From Rutidosis leptorrhynchoides (Eukaryota; Streptophyta; Magnoliopsida; Asterales; Asteraceae), in assembly GCF_046630445.1 (NCBI RefSeq), contig NC_092339.1, positions 58,062,001-58,126,000 on the forward strand: a stretch of 64,000 bases of DNA. The letters run 5' to 3'. The position numbers were made by a program, and so were the translations under genes. The notes under the pieces are model-generated. The model did not search any database. It was not told where the DNA came from and was given only the letters and a program-made list of their open reading frames with translations. Of this stretch, positions 1-12,449 are shown piece after piece (the stretch's first letter is position 1; every line of letters begins with the position of its first letter).

Positions 1-15
1 ACCTTTCTTGTTTAG

Positions 16-3000
16 ATGACCCCGATGCACCTCACATCCATCATCGCAACTTTCTTAAAGAACATGTGGTCTTCAAGGAGGTAGTTGATTCTGTTGAAAA
101 CTCTAATGATGATGAGAAACATAAACAATGTCTTTCAGTTTACTATCAATATAATATATATATTATATTTTTAATTTTTAATGCTAATTTTATTATATGC
201 TGTAATATATCATTTATGCAGGCCATACCAATTAAGGATCCCCTAGCTTTGTCGAAGATACATCAAACATACAAAATCAGTTACCTCAAGGTACAATCTT
301 GAATTTTACCTCATAGTTTAATACACGCGGGGTATCTAATGTATTGTTACATCTTTTAGGACGTTATTTTACCTAAAGTATTAGACGACGCCACAATCGC
401 CAGTTTGAATTCTATAATTCACTCGAATAATGGAATGGTGAGGTTATTACATTTCACTTGTGCAATCTCGAACCTTTGTTGTTTCTGTCTGATATTTATA
501 TATATTGGTAGGTCGTGACTTTGTTGAAAGATGACAATGCCTTCATCAAGGAGTTGTTTAGCAAGTTAAAATCACCTTCTGTGGGTCCTGAATCCAAGAC
601 GAAGTTGGTATAAAAAGCTTCCTCATGCTATTATCTTTGATATTCTTCTAACTTATTCGACCCATTTCACTTTTGAATGCCTAGATTCAGGCTGTCTAAT
701 ATCTCTAATGGCTGTGTAAGAGAGAAAACCTAACCGAAATATTAAACGGGCTGAAATGTAAATAAAAAACGTATTGCTAGAGCCTCCTGATTCATTTTAC
801 TCAAAAAACTTTTTAATCATATTGAGACACTTGTATATGCACAAATGTTTGAAATTCTGGACACTCTACATTGGGTCAACATAACTTGACTTGGCCTGTT
901 TGGACCTGTACAATAAGTTACCTGTTACCAAACCCACCCCATGTTGCCACCTCTAGAGGCTATAATGATTAATTTTCGGTTAGGGCTGTGAATTTATATT
1001 CACTTGCCATTTTTATTACTCAATAATCAATCTGTATCTTGACTAGAAGGTGTGGTGTGTACCTGAGTTCTTAATGTGTATTAGTATTGTAGATTCTATA
1101 ATAATATTTAAGTTTGTTTGTGATATAGGTATTTTTCTTGCAAGAGTTTTGTAATCTAAGCAAGAGCTTGCAAGTGGTCCAGCAACTTCGGCTCTTCAGG
1201 TACACTTTTCAATATCCTTTGAACTTAACTTCATATGTGTTTTCTGTCAACCTAACAAGGATCTGCATGCTTTGGCACTTTAGGGATCTTGTGACCGAAG
1301 GCATATTCAATGTTATAGCTGATATATTGAAGTCTCAAGATAATAAGCTCATTCTCATTGGGTAAACAATTCACATCTTTATTTTACTAAAGTGCTTTTT
1401 TCAAGTGTCATGTAACTTGGTACTTACGGTTGATAAGTATGATGGATGCAGGACAGACATCTTGATGCTTTTTGTGAGCCAGGATCCATCCTTGTTGCGA
1501 TCATATGTTAGTCGGCAGGAAGGTGTCTCATTATTTGGGCTTTTGGTATGTAATGCATTATCTCTGCATTAATAGCGTTTCTGATTTTTTTGATGATGGA
1601 ATAATGAGATTTTCACATGTTTTCGATAAAGGTGAAAGGTATGCTTAAAGATTTTGAGGATGACATGCATTGTCAGTTTCTTGAGATTATTCGTAGTCTT
1701 TTGGATACCTATGCTCCAGCAGGACAGGTTAGGGTACTCACTTTTTTCTCAAGCTTGTTCATTTAAATTTTCTGTTATTGACAATCTATCACATGTTAGT
1801 TTTTACTGGCGCATAACCAGATTTGGAATAAGTGATTATTGAAATAAGTTGTAAAGTCACTTGCAACTATTAATAACTTATAGCGCCCGACTTTTTGTTT
1901 TTTCAAATCACGGTAATTACTTTAAGAACCTACATCCAAAGAAACTGATAACGTCGACATAAAAATGCTGTGTACTTTTTTTCACGAATATTTTCAATGC
2001 TAAGCTTGACCATTGTATTTGGACTTGAGGACTTCTAGTAACTAGTGCGACAGTTATTGGTACAATTCTGTAAATAGTAAAACCCTTGTATCGAAACTCA
2101 CAACAATCTCCCATATGTTCCCATTCCTATTGCGTTCCACACATATAAATATTTACATGTTAGAGTAGAGGTGGAAAGTGGGAAGATCAGGTAAGTTGGG
2201 CAACGAGTTTGGGTCATGGCGGGTTCGGCTGGGTTGGGCCGACACACAAGCACTATCATATCCATATTATAGCTTTTCTAAATAAAAAAATTTCTTCATA
2301 TGATTAAAGAAAGTATGCTGTAACAAACAAAAATTCATACTTCTATTAAGAAGTTTGGAAGGTTTTATACAGATATAATTATGTTATCGATCGACTCGTT
2401 ATTGATCAAACATAGACTAAATTGATCCATTAATACTTACAATGGCAGTCTGCACCTGTATTTTAATAGAGGCTATTACATTCCCCTTAAAACTTTTTTT
2501 TTCTCATCGATAATACTTCGCATTCAACTGTCGTTCTGATTTGTCTTATTTTTTTTTTCTTTTCTTTTTATTGCAGAGAGATGCTATCGTTGATATTTTC
2601 TATGAGAGGCATTTGGAGGAATTGCTCGATGTCATCACATCTTCATGTCCTTCATGTGACCCTGCCCAGGCTGTTCACGAGCTCACAAGATCCAATGGAA
2701 GTTATAAGAAAGAAATTGGTGCTAAGCCTGAAATACTTTTGAACATATATGACCTTTTATGCTTTTGCGTTTTGCAACATCCTACTAGGATAAAGTAAAG
2801 TACTGTTAACTCTGTGGGTTATAAATTTGGCTCAGAAATTGGGGTTGTAATTCACTCATCGTTTCTTGTTTTCAGGTCCAAATTTTTACTTAGTGGTGTA
2901 ATGGATAAAGCTTTAAGTCTGACACGTAGAAAAGAAAATTTTCTTGTGGTTGCAGCTATTCGCTTCTTTAGGACACTAATTTCACTGAAAGTAAGTAAAT

Positions 3001-6000
3001 TTATTCTGCTTCAAAGTTAATTGTCACACTAATTTCACTCACTAAGTTAGTTTCATTCCATCATTGTTACTTGCTATTAGATATTTCATGATTTGTGGAA
3101 TGGGTAACGGCCCAAAAATAGGTTCAGTTGAAATAGATATATAGTACAGTCTAAATGGGCAGGCCAGATTGACATGCAGACACCCTTTTGTCCATATATA
3201 AATATCATGTAAATAAATTTGTGTTATTCATGATTACAAAACTATACTTACAGTTATAATTCAACCATGAATAAATTCAATCTAGTATGTTAGATGTAAC
3301 TCTGTATAAAAAAGAATTTAGCTTTTCAATTCGCTTGACTCCTCCTTTTAGCTATTACACTATTTTAAATATTATCGACTCATTTTAAAGCTGAAATGCA
3401 TCCCAAATTGGCCTATTTTTTAGTAAACGGGTTGAGTTGCCACCTTTAATTTCTATCATGGGTGGTATTCACCATAATTCATAGACGATAACTAATATTC
3501 TATTTTCACTCTCTTAGCATGTACCCGTGTGGTTTAATTGAATTGGTATATATGTTTAGTTTTAGCTTAGACTAATGTGATCTGGCCATTATATATAATA
3601 TTGACATGCTTGCCGACTTTTAGGTCAAATATGTTCATGTAACAACTTTCAGACAATTGAATGTGGTAACCTTTTGTGATACTTTTTGCAGGATGAGCAA
3701 CTCATGAGTCATATTGTAAAGAACAATCTATTTAAACCAATTATAAATGTTTTTGTTAGTAATGGAAATCGCTATAATCTACTGAACTCGGCAGTTTTAG
3801 AGCTCTTCGAGTTTATTCGTAAGGTACATATATTGTCGATACCTTACAATATGGCATATGGTTGGTATTGTTTGTTCTGATGACATGCAAACCTTACACA
3901 GGAGAGTTTAAAGATCCTACTCAAATATCTTATCGAAACATTTTGGGTCCAGCTGGTTAAATTTGATAGTTTACCCTCCATTCAGTCGCTTAAAGTTAGA
4001 TATGAGCAGGTATGCCTATAAATTATTGCTGAATTGTCAATCATTCATGTTTAGAGGTGGCTGTTTCGACCCACATTAAGATAGATATGTGTTGATTTGA
4101 GTTATTCAATTGATAATGGGTCTGATTGGTCAAGCTAAATATTAATTAGTTAGGAAACATGGCCAAACGGGTGAAGCTAAAATATTAAAGCTAGATTTGA
4201 TGGATTACCTATGTTTGTGCATGTTTAAGAATGTTGGTTTTTAAAAAGTTGGGTCTACAGGTCATGGAACAGGCAACTAACCAAACTGGCCCGTATGCGT
4301 TGAACACGAGAAAACGTGTAGATGAGCGTGCTCTTGAGAAAGAAGAAGAGGATTACTTCAACGAGGACAGGTTTGTTTTCCTTACATTGTGTACTCCCAG
4401 AATAAATTCAACGTCTAAGTTAGGACCAATTGTGTTAAAGTGTCTTGCATCAAAACCTAGATATGTCTACAGTGTTATCCCGAAATAAGAATGTTTGGTA
4501 TGTATTTAGGTTTCTACTGCCTGCGATATGTCAAACGCCAACTGAATTTGAAGACATAATACAACCTTTAATCTTGTAAATCGTAGTATATATATAATAA
4601 ATGTATCTTATACCAATAAAATGAGAAAGTGAGTATTTTTTTTTTTTAATTTAGGTTCTGCCGAAAAGAGAATGTAAGTTATTTAGGTGTTCCCATGTAA
4701 TAAATTTGAGAGTGGTACATATTTAGTTTTTTGCTACCAGATTTATGTTCAACTACCATAAGATTCAGGCACTTGTTATTATGAATGGAAAAAAAAGGAG
4801 GTTTAAGTTGAATTTAGATTTTACTGAAAAGGTTATATAGGCCATTACTAATATAGATCTAGTTATTTTGAGATGGAAGCTGTGTATGTATTTCGGTTTT
4901 GACTACCAAATATTAGTTCAACACCTGCTAATTTTGGCATTATAATAGTGATGAAGAAGATTCCACGTCTTCCGCGATGCCTCGTACTACAAGGGTACGT
5001 GCTCAGCCCGCTCTTTCCAATGGATCACCTGCAAACTTGTCATTAAGGTAACTTTTTTTTTTCTTTTTTGATTGTCGGTATTTCAGTTGCAATTACAACA
5101 ACAACAACAATACCCAATCCCGCATATGCGAGGTACGGGGGAGGTGAGATGTAGACAATCCTTCCTCTACCCTAGAGTAGAAGTCGTCCCTCTAACCACA
5201 AGTCGAGAAAAAAAAAAAAAAATTCTCCACCCGCAGAAAGAGAAAGGCATCCTCTCTCTACTCCAGGATAGAGAGATTGCTTCCGTGGGACCTCCGGCCA
5301 AAAAAAAAAAAAAAAAAAACCGACGCGAGAAAAACGGAGAAAGATAAAACATGACGCCATGAAAATGGTATAATCAGATTTCCATGGGTCATAGAGGCTG
5401 CCTGGAATTCGATTTAGGCTCTAAGCGGCTGCGAAGTCGCCAATAAATCGACGTTTGCTGTTGCCTCAATTAATAGAGCCAGACAATGTAATTACAAGCA
5501 TTGGGACGAAAGCTGAAAAGGCATGCTAGGTGGAAGTTGTTGCGCAAGCAAGAGCCAACCACCCGTAACAGGCCAAACACCACTCATGCACCTTTACGGT
5601 AGACATCCCCGAAACCACACAACTAAATGAAAACCCCCCAAGTTCGGGAGCAAAGAAGGTCATCATCAGCCATAATGGTCCCAAGATGCACCGAACGATG
5701 CGAGACACCAAACACATACACGCATACATACATGAATGCATGCGTGTTTATATACGTACGTTCATATCAAGCCTACATACACCTATGAACCAAAACACGT
5801 ACAAACAAGCGCAACATATATAAACACCTCTAGACAAATAAAAAACATACAAGCATACAAGGCTATGCATACTAAAACATGCATACCCAGACATCCATAC
5901 ATACATTATACATACCTAGGTCACTTAAAAGGGAGATACATAGACAACCGTACCAGATGTAGTATTTTTTGGACTTACAGTGTCTAAGTTGATATCCTTT

Positions 6001-6803
6001 GTTACTTCTTACTATCACTTCATAATCAAATTAACATCCCACAAGCATACAAGGCTATGCATACTAAAACATGCATACCCAGACATCCATACATACATTA
6101 TACATACCTAGGTCACTTAAAAGGGAGATACATAGACAACCGTACCAGATGTAGTATTTTTTGGACTTACAGTGTCTAAGTTGATATCCTTTGTTACTTC
6201 TTACTATCACTTCATAATCAAATTAACATCCCACAAGATTTTTATGTATTTTTCTTTAATTTCGTTAAAATTTTTTAAATTTGTCATGGCTGTATTAATT
6301 TTTTTAAATATCTGGTTATAATTTGATTTTTTAGTACCAAATGATAGTCAAGTCTTTAACTTATCCTCTGTTGGACATCTTTTTTTAGATCTAGGCCTGG
6401 TGGACTTGTTGACTATGAAGACGACGATGATGATGAAGATTACAAGCCACCACCAAGGAACAAGCCTGAAGAAGATGAAGGAACTTTAGAGTTGAGATTA
6501 AAAAGAAAGTTTTCAGGTTCCAAACAAGAACCTGAATTGGTTAAGAAACAAAGATTGGTAGGTAAAAATCCCAAGTCAAAAGAAAGTGTGTTTGCTACAT
6601 TGTGTTCTACTCTAAGTAAAGCCGTATTACCTTCAAAGAAAACAACTGCCACAAACGCCCTTAATTCTCAAGAAATCAATCAAGAACCTAATGAAAAGAG
6701 TCTTGAAGATAAAGGCGATACTAGTGTAAATGAGGAAAAAGAAGCAAATAAAGATAAAGACGGTGTAAAAGCTATTCCAGAAATGGCTGTGAACGGATCA
6801 TGA
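16..6803 (+). CDS. PP4R3: Protein phosphatase 4 regulatory subunit 3 (SMEK/PSY2 family), 3' part
   Basis: PP4R3 targets the catalytic subunit of the Ser/Thr phosphatase PP4; in Arabidopsis the homologue (PP4R3A/PSY2L, also SMEK1) is nuclear and linked to microRNA-processing control. Fifteen exons with GT-AG borders join in frame: 16-80, 222-290, 360-437, 512-607, 1129-1199, 1284-1361, 1452-1545, 1632-1727, 2577-2794, 2876-2990, 3692-3823, 3902-4009, 4261-4370, 4949-5047, 6395-6803. They give 611 residues ending in TGA. Signature family stretches are HHRNFLKEHVVFKE, IPIKDPLALSKIHQTY, SKSLQVVQQLRLFRDLV, KNNLFKPIINVFVSNGNRYN and KRVDERALEKEEEDYFNED, all from the SMEK/armadillo-like body. The C-terminal exon is acidic and low in complexity (a D/E run, then a Lys-rich tail), as in the family. 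The N-terminal PH-like domain lies upstream of the window. No interruption was seen. Intron 14 has grown by repeat insertion. The visible splice phases all agree, so I am very sure of the identity. Confidence 0.95.
5086..5450 (-). mobile_element. Retroposon-like dispersed repeat with (TTG)n tail, in PP4R3 intron 14
   Basis: The left end is a (CAA)n run followed by a block beginning ATACCCAATCCCGCATATGC. Read on the - strand this is a repeat body ending in a TTG-rich tail, a 3' end typical of several plant SINE families. Two A-runs lie inside it (near 5208 and 5300). I recognise the left block as widespread in eudicots. I could not find a convincing Pol III A/B box pair or target duplication, so the right end is approximate and it could be a LINE fragment instead. 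Confidence 0.45.
5849..6232. repeat. 192-bp tandem duplication in PP4R3 intron 14
   Basis: The segment 5849-6040 is repeated directly at 6041-6232 with no difference that I can see, and the first five bases (ACAAG) recur again after it. The unit contains CATACATA-rich sequence. Two identical adjacent copies imply a recent duplication. It lies wholly within the intron before the last exon, so it should not alter the protein. Confidence 0.93.
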
Positions 6804-7679
6804 GTTTAAGTTGTGCCACTCGGCATTTTATATGTCAATCTGCATAATTCACCTGCATTTGGTGGAAGAAGCAATATTAGTCCGTGGTGCTGTACAGTAT
6901 GGCGGAAAATAGTGAAACATTTTGTTATTGATATTCCAATTAATGGTGGGAGAGGATACTGTACAGTAGCCATTGCAATGATGGAGGTGACGGTTGTGGC
7001 GGTTCTACCATACTTTTAAATTACCAGTCAGGTAATAAGTGTTGATGCTTTTTTTTTCCTAATGTGTAACGTTATATACTCATGTTAACGGTGCCCTTGA
7101 CAATCGTACATGGTATTCAATTTGATTAGCAATTAATTGATGCTAGTATATTTAAGCTGGAAAAGAAGTTTTCATACTTTAATATTTGTTTTAATTACTC
7201 AATATACTAGAAAAGGCCATGGTTTAGTGACAAAAATCCCTCATATTATTGTTCATCAGCAGACACATTTTGGTTATTATTAGTCAATATGCTAACGCTC
7301 TGTTCTCGAGGTTTTTTTTTTTTTTTTTTTTTTTTTTAAGTGGAAAGGAATGGGAAGAAATGGGGTGGAGAGAATAATGAAGGAAATGAATTTAATATAA
7401 TATATGTTAAGTGTATTCTTGAGTCGGACGGAAAGTGAAAGAAAGGAAAGGAAACTAATTACTTTTTTATATTATATAACAAATATTAGTTAAATTTTTA
7501 ATATGTAAATATAATATTTATTATATTATAATAATAATAATAAAATAATAAGCAATAACAAGTAAAAGGGGCATGATTCTCACACACACTTTTTTGATCC
7601 TCACACACCAATTGAGTATTATTAAAAGAGTAAAAGGTTAAAATAGGTGGATCCTCACACACACACTTTTTTCATCGAG
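6804..7679. other. PP4R3 3' UTR and AT-rich intergenic DNA
   Basis: The first few hundred bases after the PP4R3 stop presumably hold its 3' UTR; no single poly(A) signal stands out. A run of about 27 T lies near 7312-7338, followed by a purine-rich stretch (GGAAAGGAATGGGAAG and similar), then ATA-rich sequence and CACACA tracts. I see no gene here. Confidence 0.6.
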
Positions 7680-7711
7680 CTATTCGGCGCGCGGTTTCGG
7701 GGCGCGTTTTC
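7680..7711. repeat. Left fragment of the GCGTTTTCG satellite
   Basis: A short CpG-rich stretch (GGCGCGCGGTTTCGGGGCGC and GCGTTTTC) matches the array that resumes at 9357. The two parts were one array before the solo LTR inserted between them, as the shared TTTTC target duplication shows. Confidence 0.75.
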
Positions 7712-8850
7712 TGTAACGACCCGTCAAAATCGCTATTGACGCGGCACGTTAATCATTGATTCCACAGTGAGGTTTTGACCTCTATATGATATGTTTTGAT
7801 AAAATATTGCATTCATTAAAATAAGTGACTTTCTAAACATAGAAAGTTATAAGCATGTGGGCGAGTGCTTAGGTATAAGCAAATCCCCAAAATACATAAG
7901 TCTTTATTTTACAGGTTGTCATCACAGTCAATTTATTTATTACACAACGTGGTTTTGTTTCGAATGCAATAAACTTTTTACAAAGCATGAGAGACTCCAT
8001 GCAGCCAACAAGCACATCACATCGGAAGCAGTCTAAGGACCTGAGAATAAAACATGCTAAAAAGGTCAACACGAATGTTGGTTAGTTATAGGCTTAATTG
8101 CTCGAGTCATAAGTATATAAAGATAGACCACAAGATTTCATCAAAAGTTTATCAATAGATTCTACATAACAGAGCATCCTGGTAACTAAACTTAACGCTA
8201 TAATGATAATTACCCTATTCATTTTAATACACGCAAACCATGTCATAAACTCAAATAACATACGTCCGTTAAAAGGCTAGCGCTCTAGCTCGGACGGGGA
8301 TGTCAAGCCCTATGGATCCATATACAATTATTCGCGCCCACCAGTCCATATCCTATGTACTGGCAGCTACTAGTTACCAAAGCTAAGGGATTTTCGGTTT
8401 AACTCAGTGTAGAATTTAGTATGTACTTGTGTCCATTGCGTTTAAAATAAATTGCATGTATTCTCAGCCCAAAAATATTTAAAGTATTTAAAAAAGGAGA
8501 CTATAAACTCACGGTTCAATATTGAGATTCAATATTGTAGGCAAATTGAGTAGACGTAATGATGGTAGACGACTGTATGGTTGGCCTTGGATTCAAGAAC
8601 AATACCCCGAACAATCCTCAATATTTTCTTAGTTTAAAACGGTTTGAAACCCGAATTAAAAACACCCTCGTATATACCTTATTATTATTAAACTTAAATT
8701 TAAAATTATAATTATAATATAAATATAAATATAAATATAAATATAAATATAAATATAAATATAGAGAGAAAGAGTGAGATTGAATTATGGTGTACATAAA
8801 TCGTCGATCAGAGGCTGGCTTTTATAGGCATATTTACTGAATTTGGTCCT

Positions 8851-9012
8851 CATGCGATCGCATGGGCTTTTGGCGATCGCATGGCTAGTCTGGCCAGCTC
8901 ACTTTGTTTTGTTTGCTAGTTCGTCGACATAATATATTACTGTAGCAAATAGTATTTTTGGTCCCCATGCGATCGCATGGGCTTTTGATGTATCTGCCAT
9001 GCGGTCGCATGG
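8851..9012. repeat. Paired palindromes in a tandem duplication inside the solo LTR
   Basis: CATGCGATCGCATG occurs at 8851-8864 and 8966-8979. Each is followed by a partner (GGCGATCGCATGG from 8872, CATGCGGTCGCATGG at 8998-9012) and by the same downstream block (TCTAGCCAGCTCACTTTG or a near copy). The unit of about 115-125 bp is therefore present twice. The 14-mer is a perfect self-complement. Confidence 0.85.
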
Positions 9013-9090
9013 CTAGTCTAGCCAGCTCACTTTGTTTTGTTTGCTAGTTCGTCGACATAATATTTACTGTAGCAAATAGTGTTTTACTTG

Positions 9091-9196
<106 letters not shown>

Positions 9197-9356
9197 GTTC
9201 GTGAATCGTCGAGAGCAGTAAAAGGTAATTGAATATATGAAACAGTTCTAAAATTTTGAGACTCAATCTAACAGACTTTGCTTAACGTGTCAAAATAATA
9301 AATCGTATAAAGAATTGGTTTAAATAAGTCGAAATTTTCCGGGTCATCACATTTTC

Positions 9357-10165
9357 AGAGAGCGTTTTCGACGCGCATTTTTGAGTCGCGTTTTCGGTCA
9401 GCGTTTTCGGGTCGCGTTTTCGATCCGCATTTTCAGGTCGCGTTATCGTGGCGCGTTTCGAGTCGCGTTTTGAGACGTTTTTTCGCGGATCGAGTCCCTT
9501 TTTTGGTGCGCGTTTAAGTGTCGCGTTTTCAAAGCGTGTTTACGGAGCGCGTTTTCGGCTCAAGTTTTCGTGAAGCGTTTTCGCGGGCAGCCCAGAAATG
9601 CGGGTTTTCGTGGGCCGTCCGGAAACGGGCGTTTTCGCGGGCTCCCGGAAACGCCGCTTTCGCAGGGCGCCCGAAAACGCGCGATTTCGCAGGGCGCCCG
9701 GAAACGCGGGTTTTCGCGGGCTGTCCGGAAACGCGCGTTTTCGCGGGCCGTCTGGAAACGCGCGTTTTCGCCGGGCGCCCGGAAACGCGCGTTTTCGCCG
9801 GGCGCCCGGAAACGCGCGTTTTCGCCGGGCGCCCGGAAACGCGCGTTTTCGCGGGCCGTCCGGAAACTCGCGTTTTCGCGGGCCGTCCGGGAACGCGCGT
9901 TTTCGCGGGCGCCCGAAAACGCGAGTTTTTGCGGGCGCCCGAAAACGCGAATTTTCGCGGGCGCCAGGAGATGCGCGTTTTCGCGCGCGCTTGGATACAC
10001 GCGTTTTCGCAGCGCACTCGGAAAAACGCATTTTCGCAGCGCATACGACACACGCGATCTCGCAGCACGTCCGAAAACGCGCGATCTTGCAACGCACCCG
10101 AAAACGCTCTTTTTCACAGCAGAAAACGCGCGTTTTCGACACGCGTTCTCAAATCACGAATCTAA
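9357..10165. repeat. CpG-dense satellite, 27-bp period
   Basis: The core (9750-9900) repeats a 27-bp unit made of two palindromic parts, CGGGCGCCCG and AAACGCGCGTTT. The flanks are degenerate GCGTTTTCG-type units. Base composition is very unlike the AT-rich surroundings. The unit contains no stop codon in several frames, so long open frames run across it on both strands; these are artefacts of the repeat. The array ends near 10,165 at a T-run. Confidence 0.92.
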
Positions 10166-11347
10166 TTTTTTTTTTTTTTTAAAGTGAGTCTGGAAATGAA
10201 CACAAAATTTAGAAACGTAATTCTTTTTATAACTTTTTAATTATTTCATAAAATGAAATTCAATTCAATTTCATGTAAAATAGAACACATTTTTCACATT
10301 CCACAGAATTTATCAATTCCAATTCCTTTGGATTCCAATTCCTTTGACACATTCCATTCCATCAAAAACATTCCACGAGCCAAACCGGGCCTAAGATTAC
10401 GAATTCGAGAATTAAGAATCTACATCAATCCGGTATTCTCTTCCATGCTCTCCATCATATTCATGGCCCGAAGACACTAATTAAATTTGGTACGGAGTAT
10501 GATTTTTTGTTATGCTTCAATTGTTTTTTTGTCCTGAATGTAATTAAGAATTAATGATTATCTAATACTTTCTTAGGGTATGCTTGGCTGATTTGTACAT
10601 CTATCTAAATCTATTTAGAAATTTTTGGATTTATAATATAAAGCACCATAATAAATACCTTTTAAGTTTTGATCTTATACTCATCAATAACGGGGAGCAA
10701 TTTAACTATGAGATCAATAATATTCCGAACTGAATGTAGACACCGACCCCCACTTCGTATGCTGATGCGTAATTATCGATGTGGAAACAAGAAACTAATT
10801 CAATTTTTTTCACCAAAGAATGATTTCTTGCAATATGATAAGTTTACAATGACGTCCTTTAATATCCATGATTATTAATTATTGATTATTAACGGAAGGG
10901 GACTTTAATGTGGCCAATTCATCCGATTATATGTCTCTTCGCTTAGGAGTTCGTCACCTAGGGGTTTTACTCGCTAGTGGGGATCCAATATGATTGTCGC
11001 TAGAGAGTTTTCCTTTACGAACCTAAAAAATAAAAGAAATATATTGACGATTAATTTTTTTAATTATTTAGGACTCAACATCATAAATAAATGTTAGTTC
11101 TTTTTCCTGACCCCTCTAAAAAACCCAAAAAAATCTGATAAACCGGGATCACGGCATAAGAAATGATTGGATTTATGTTTGAAAAATTAATATTGTGTTT
11201 TAGATAATTATAATTAATAACTAGTGAACTATAGCAAACTATTTATACATTAATAGTGTTTAAATTTGACAATGTTATTTGATAACTCAATAATGTAATA
11301 AACAGTTGTTTTTTGGTGTTTAGTAAATGTGATTAGTACATAACTAA
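10166..11347. other. AT-rich intergenic DNA
   Basis: This stretch holds a T-run (10,168-10,181), AATTCC-rich sequence (about 10,310-10,370) and a stretch reading CCAAACCGGGCC like the outer end of a DNA transposon, but no partner end could be shown. No gene is evident. Confidence 0.5.
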
Positions 11348-11538
11348 AAGCACACGGTGTGGTGGATGTCACCCCGGCAACGGTTGTCCCACTGACCGTC
11401 GCCCCACACCCCGCCGGCGTCGGGGTTGCGTCGGTAGTGCCGGCGTCGCTGCCAAGACTTCGGTGCTTGGTTGTTTTGTGGGCTCCGTTTTCAAAATTGT
11501 ATCCGTTACCTAATTTTTTTTTATTTTTTTTATTCATC

Positions 11539-11549
11539 CCTATATATAA
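11539..11549 (+). promoter_or_regulatory. TATA box of the 126-aa ORF
   Basis: CCTATATATAA lies about 100 bp upstream of the ATG at 11,646. The stretch between is C/A-rich and looks like a plant 5' leader. This suggests the ORF inside the element has a genuine promoter. Confidence 0.6.
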
Positions 11550-11645
11550 CCCATCAATTTCATTATTTACACACACAACAAATATTCTACAATCTACATC
11601 ATTTAACAAAAAAAAAAAAATTCCTTTCTCCTTCACAAAAAAAAT

Positions 11646-12026
11646 ATGGCCAATCGTTGCTTGATCAACCTCGACGTGCACTACAACGGCGAGCTATCCG
11701 ATAACCGCCAATATTGGCTCGACGGGTACACACAATCGTTCGAAGCTCTAGATGTTACCGGCTTCGATGTAGAACGTGTTGTAAGCTTTATACGCGATAT
11801 GGTAGATTGCGAAGCCGCCGGCGTTTGGTACTGTGACGAGGTCACGGATTTGTTCAAGGAATTTCAAACCGAAGCCGTGTGGGAACGAATGGTCGGAAAG
11901 GCCAAACTGAAGAACAAACGTATCACGTTGTACTGTAGGAACGTGTGGAGCCTTCCGGCTTCGAACGGTCGAGACGATGATACGTCTTCGCATGAATCCG
12001 GATCTCCCACTCGCTATGGCCGTTAA
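11646..12026 (+). CDS. 126-aa protein with PB1-like, MULE-N-terminal-type fold (tentative)
   Basis: A single-exon ORF from ATG to TAA inside the Harbinger-like element. The N-terminal 100 residues (INLDVHYNGELSDNRQYWLD ... RITLYCRN) follow the pattern of the PB1-like domain found at the N terminus of many plant Mutator-like transposases: a first strand around VHYNG, a Y-x-x-G turn, a D-rich middle segment and a last strand around ITLY. That is resemblance by eye, not a domain hit. The last 25 residues are polar and low in complexity. There is no catalytic DDE or zinc-finger segment, so it cannot act alone as a transposase. Codon use is richer in G/C than the neighbourhood, in keeping with real coding sequence. 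It may be a captured or shortened transposon gene; function unknown. Confidence 0.6.
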   Translation: MANRCLINLDVHYNGELSDNRQYWLDGYTQSFEALDVTGFDVERVVSFIRDMVDCEAAGVWYCDEVTDLFKEFQTEAVWERMVGKAKLKNKRITLYCRNVWSLPASNGRDDDTSSHESGSPTRYGR

Positions 12027-12449
12027 ATTGTTGTTATTTTTAATAAGTAATTTTTAGAATTTAATAAGTAAGTTTAGGATTAATAAGTAATTTTAGGACT
12101 TTTTTTAATAACTTTTAATTTTAGGTTTTTAATTGTAATCGTTTTAGGATTTTTTTTTTTTTTTTAATAAAAGTGTATTTTAGGACCTTTAATGTATTTT
12201 TAAATTTAATATTTGTTCGTATTTTTATTAATTCTATTTAATAATGTGTTAAAAATATATAAGAAATTACTTATTAAAAATAATTGGTGAACCCTATCTT
12301 CTCTCTCCAAGACACTGAACTGATATTCTTCCCAATTCCCCTGTTTTTTCACCAGTGTCAGTTTTCAGTGTTAGTCCAGTCAGCGTCCAGTCATCAACAA
12401 GACACTGAACTAACACTAAACTGACGCGTCACCACACCCAGTGCTCTAA

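Larger units (their letters stand above)
11348..12446 (+). mobile_element. PIF/Harbinger-like non-autonomous DNA element carrying an ORF
   Basis: The ends are similar in inverted orientation: AAGCACACGGTGTGGTGG at the left and, on the other strand, GAGCACTGGGTGTGGTGA at the right. Both are flanked by TAA (11,345-11,347 and 12,447-12,449), the 3-bp duplication typical of PIF/Harbinger and Tourist elements. A Harbinger DDE transposase is absent. Instead one 126-aa ORF with its own promoter occupies the middle. The family call rests on the TAA duplication and the terminal repeats. Confidence 0.68.

Noticed and set aside
9518-10187. Long open frames of about 185-215 codons on both strands, in several frames, rich in RFRG/AFSR repeats
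   Set aside because: They arise because the 27-bp CpG-rich satellite unit has no stop codon in those frames. Equal-length frames on both strands are a sign of repeat, not of coding.
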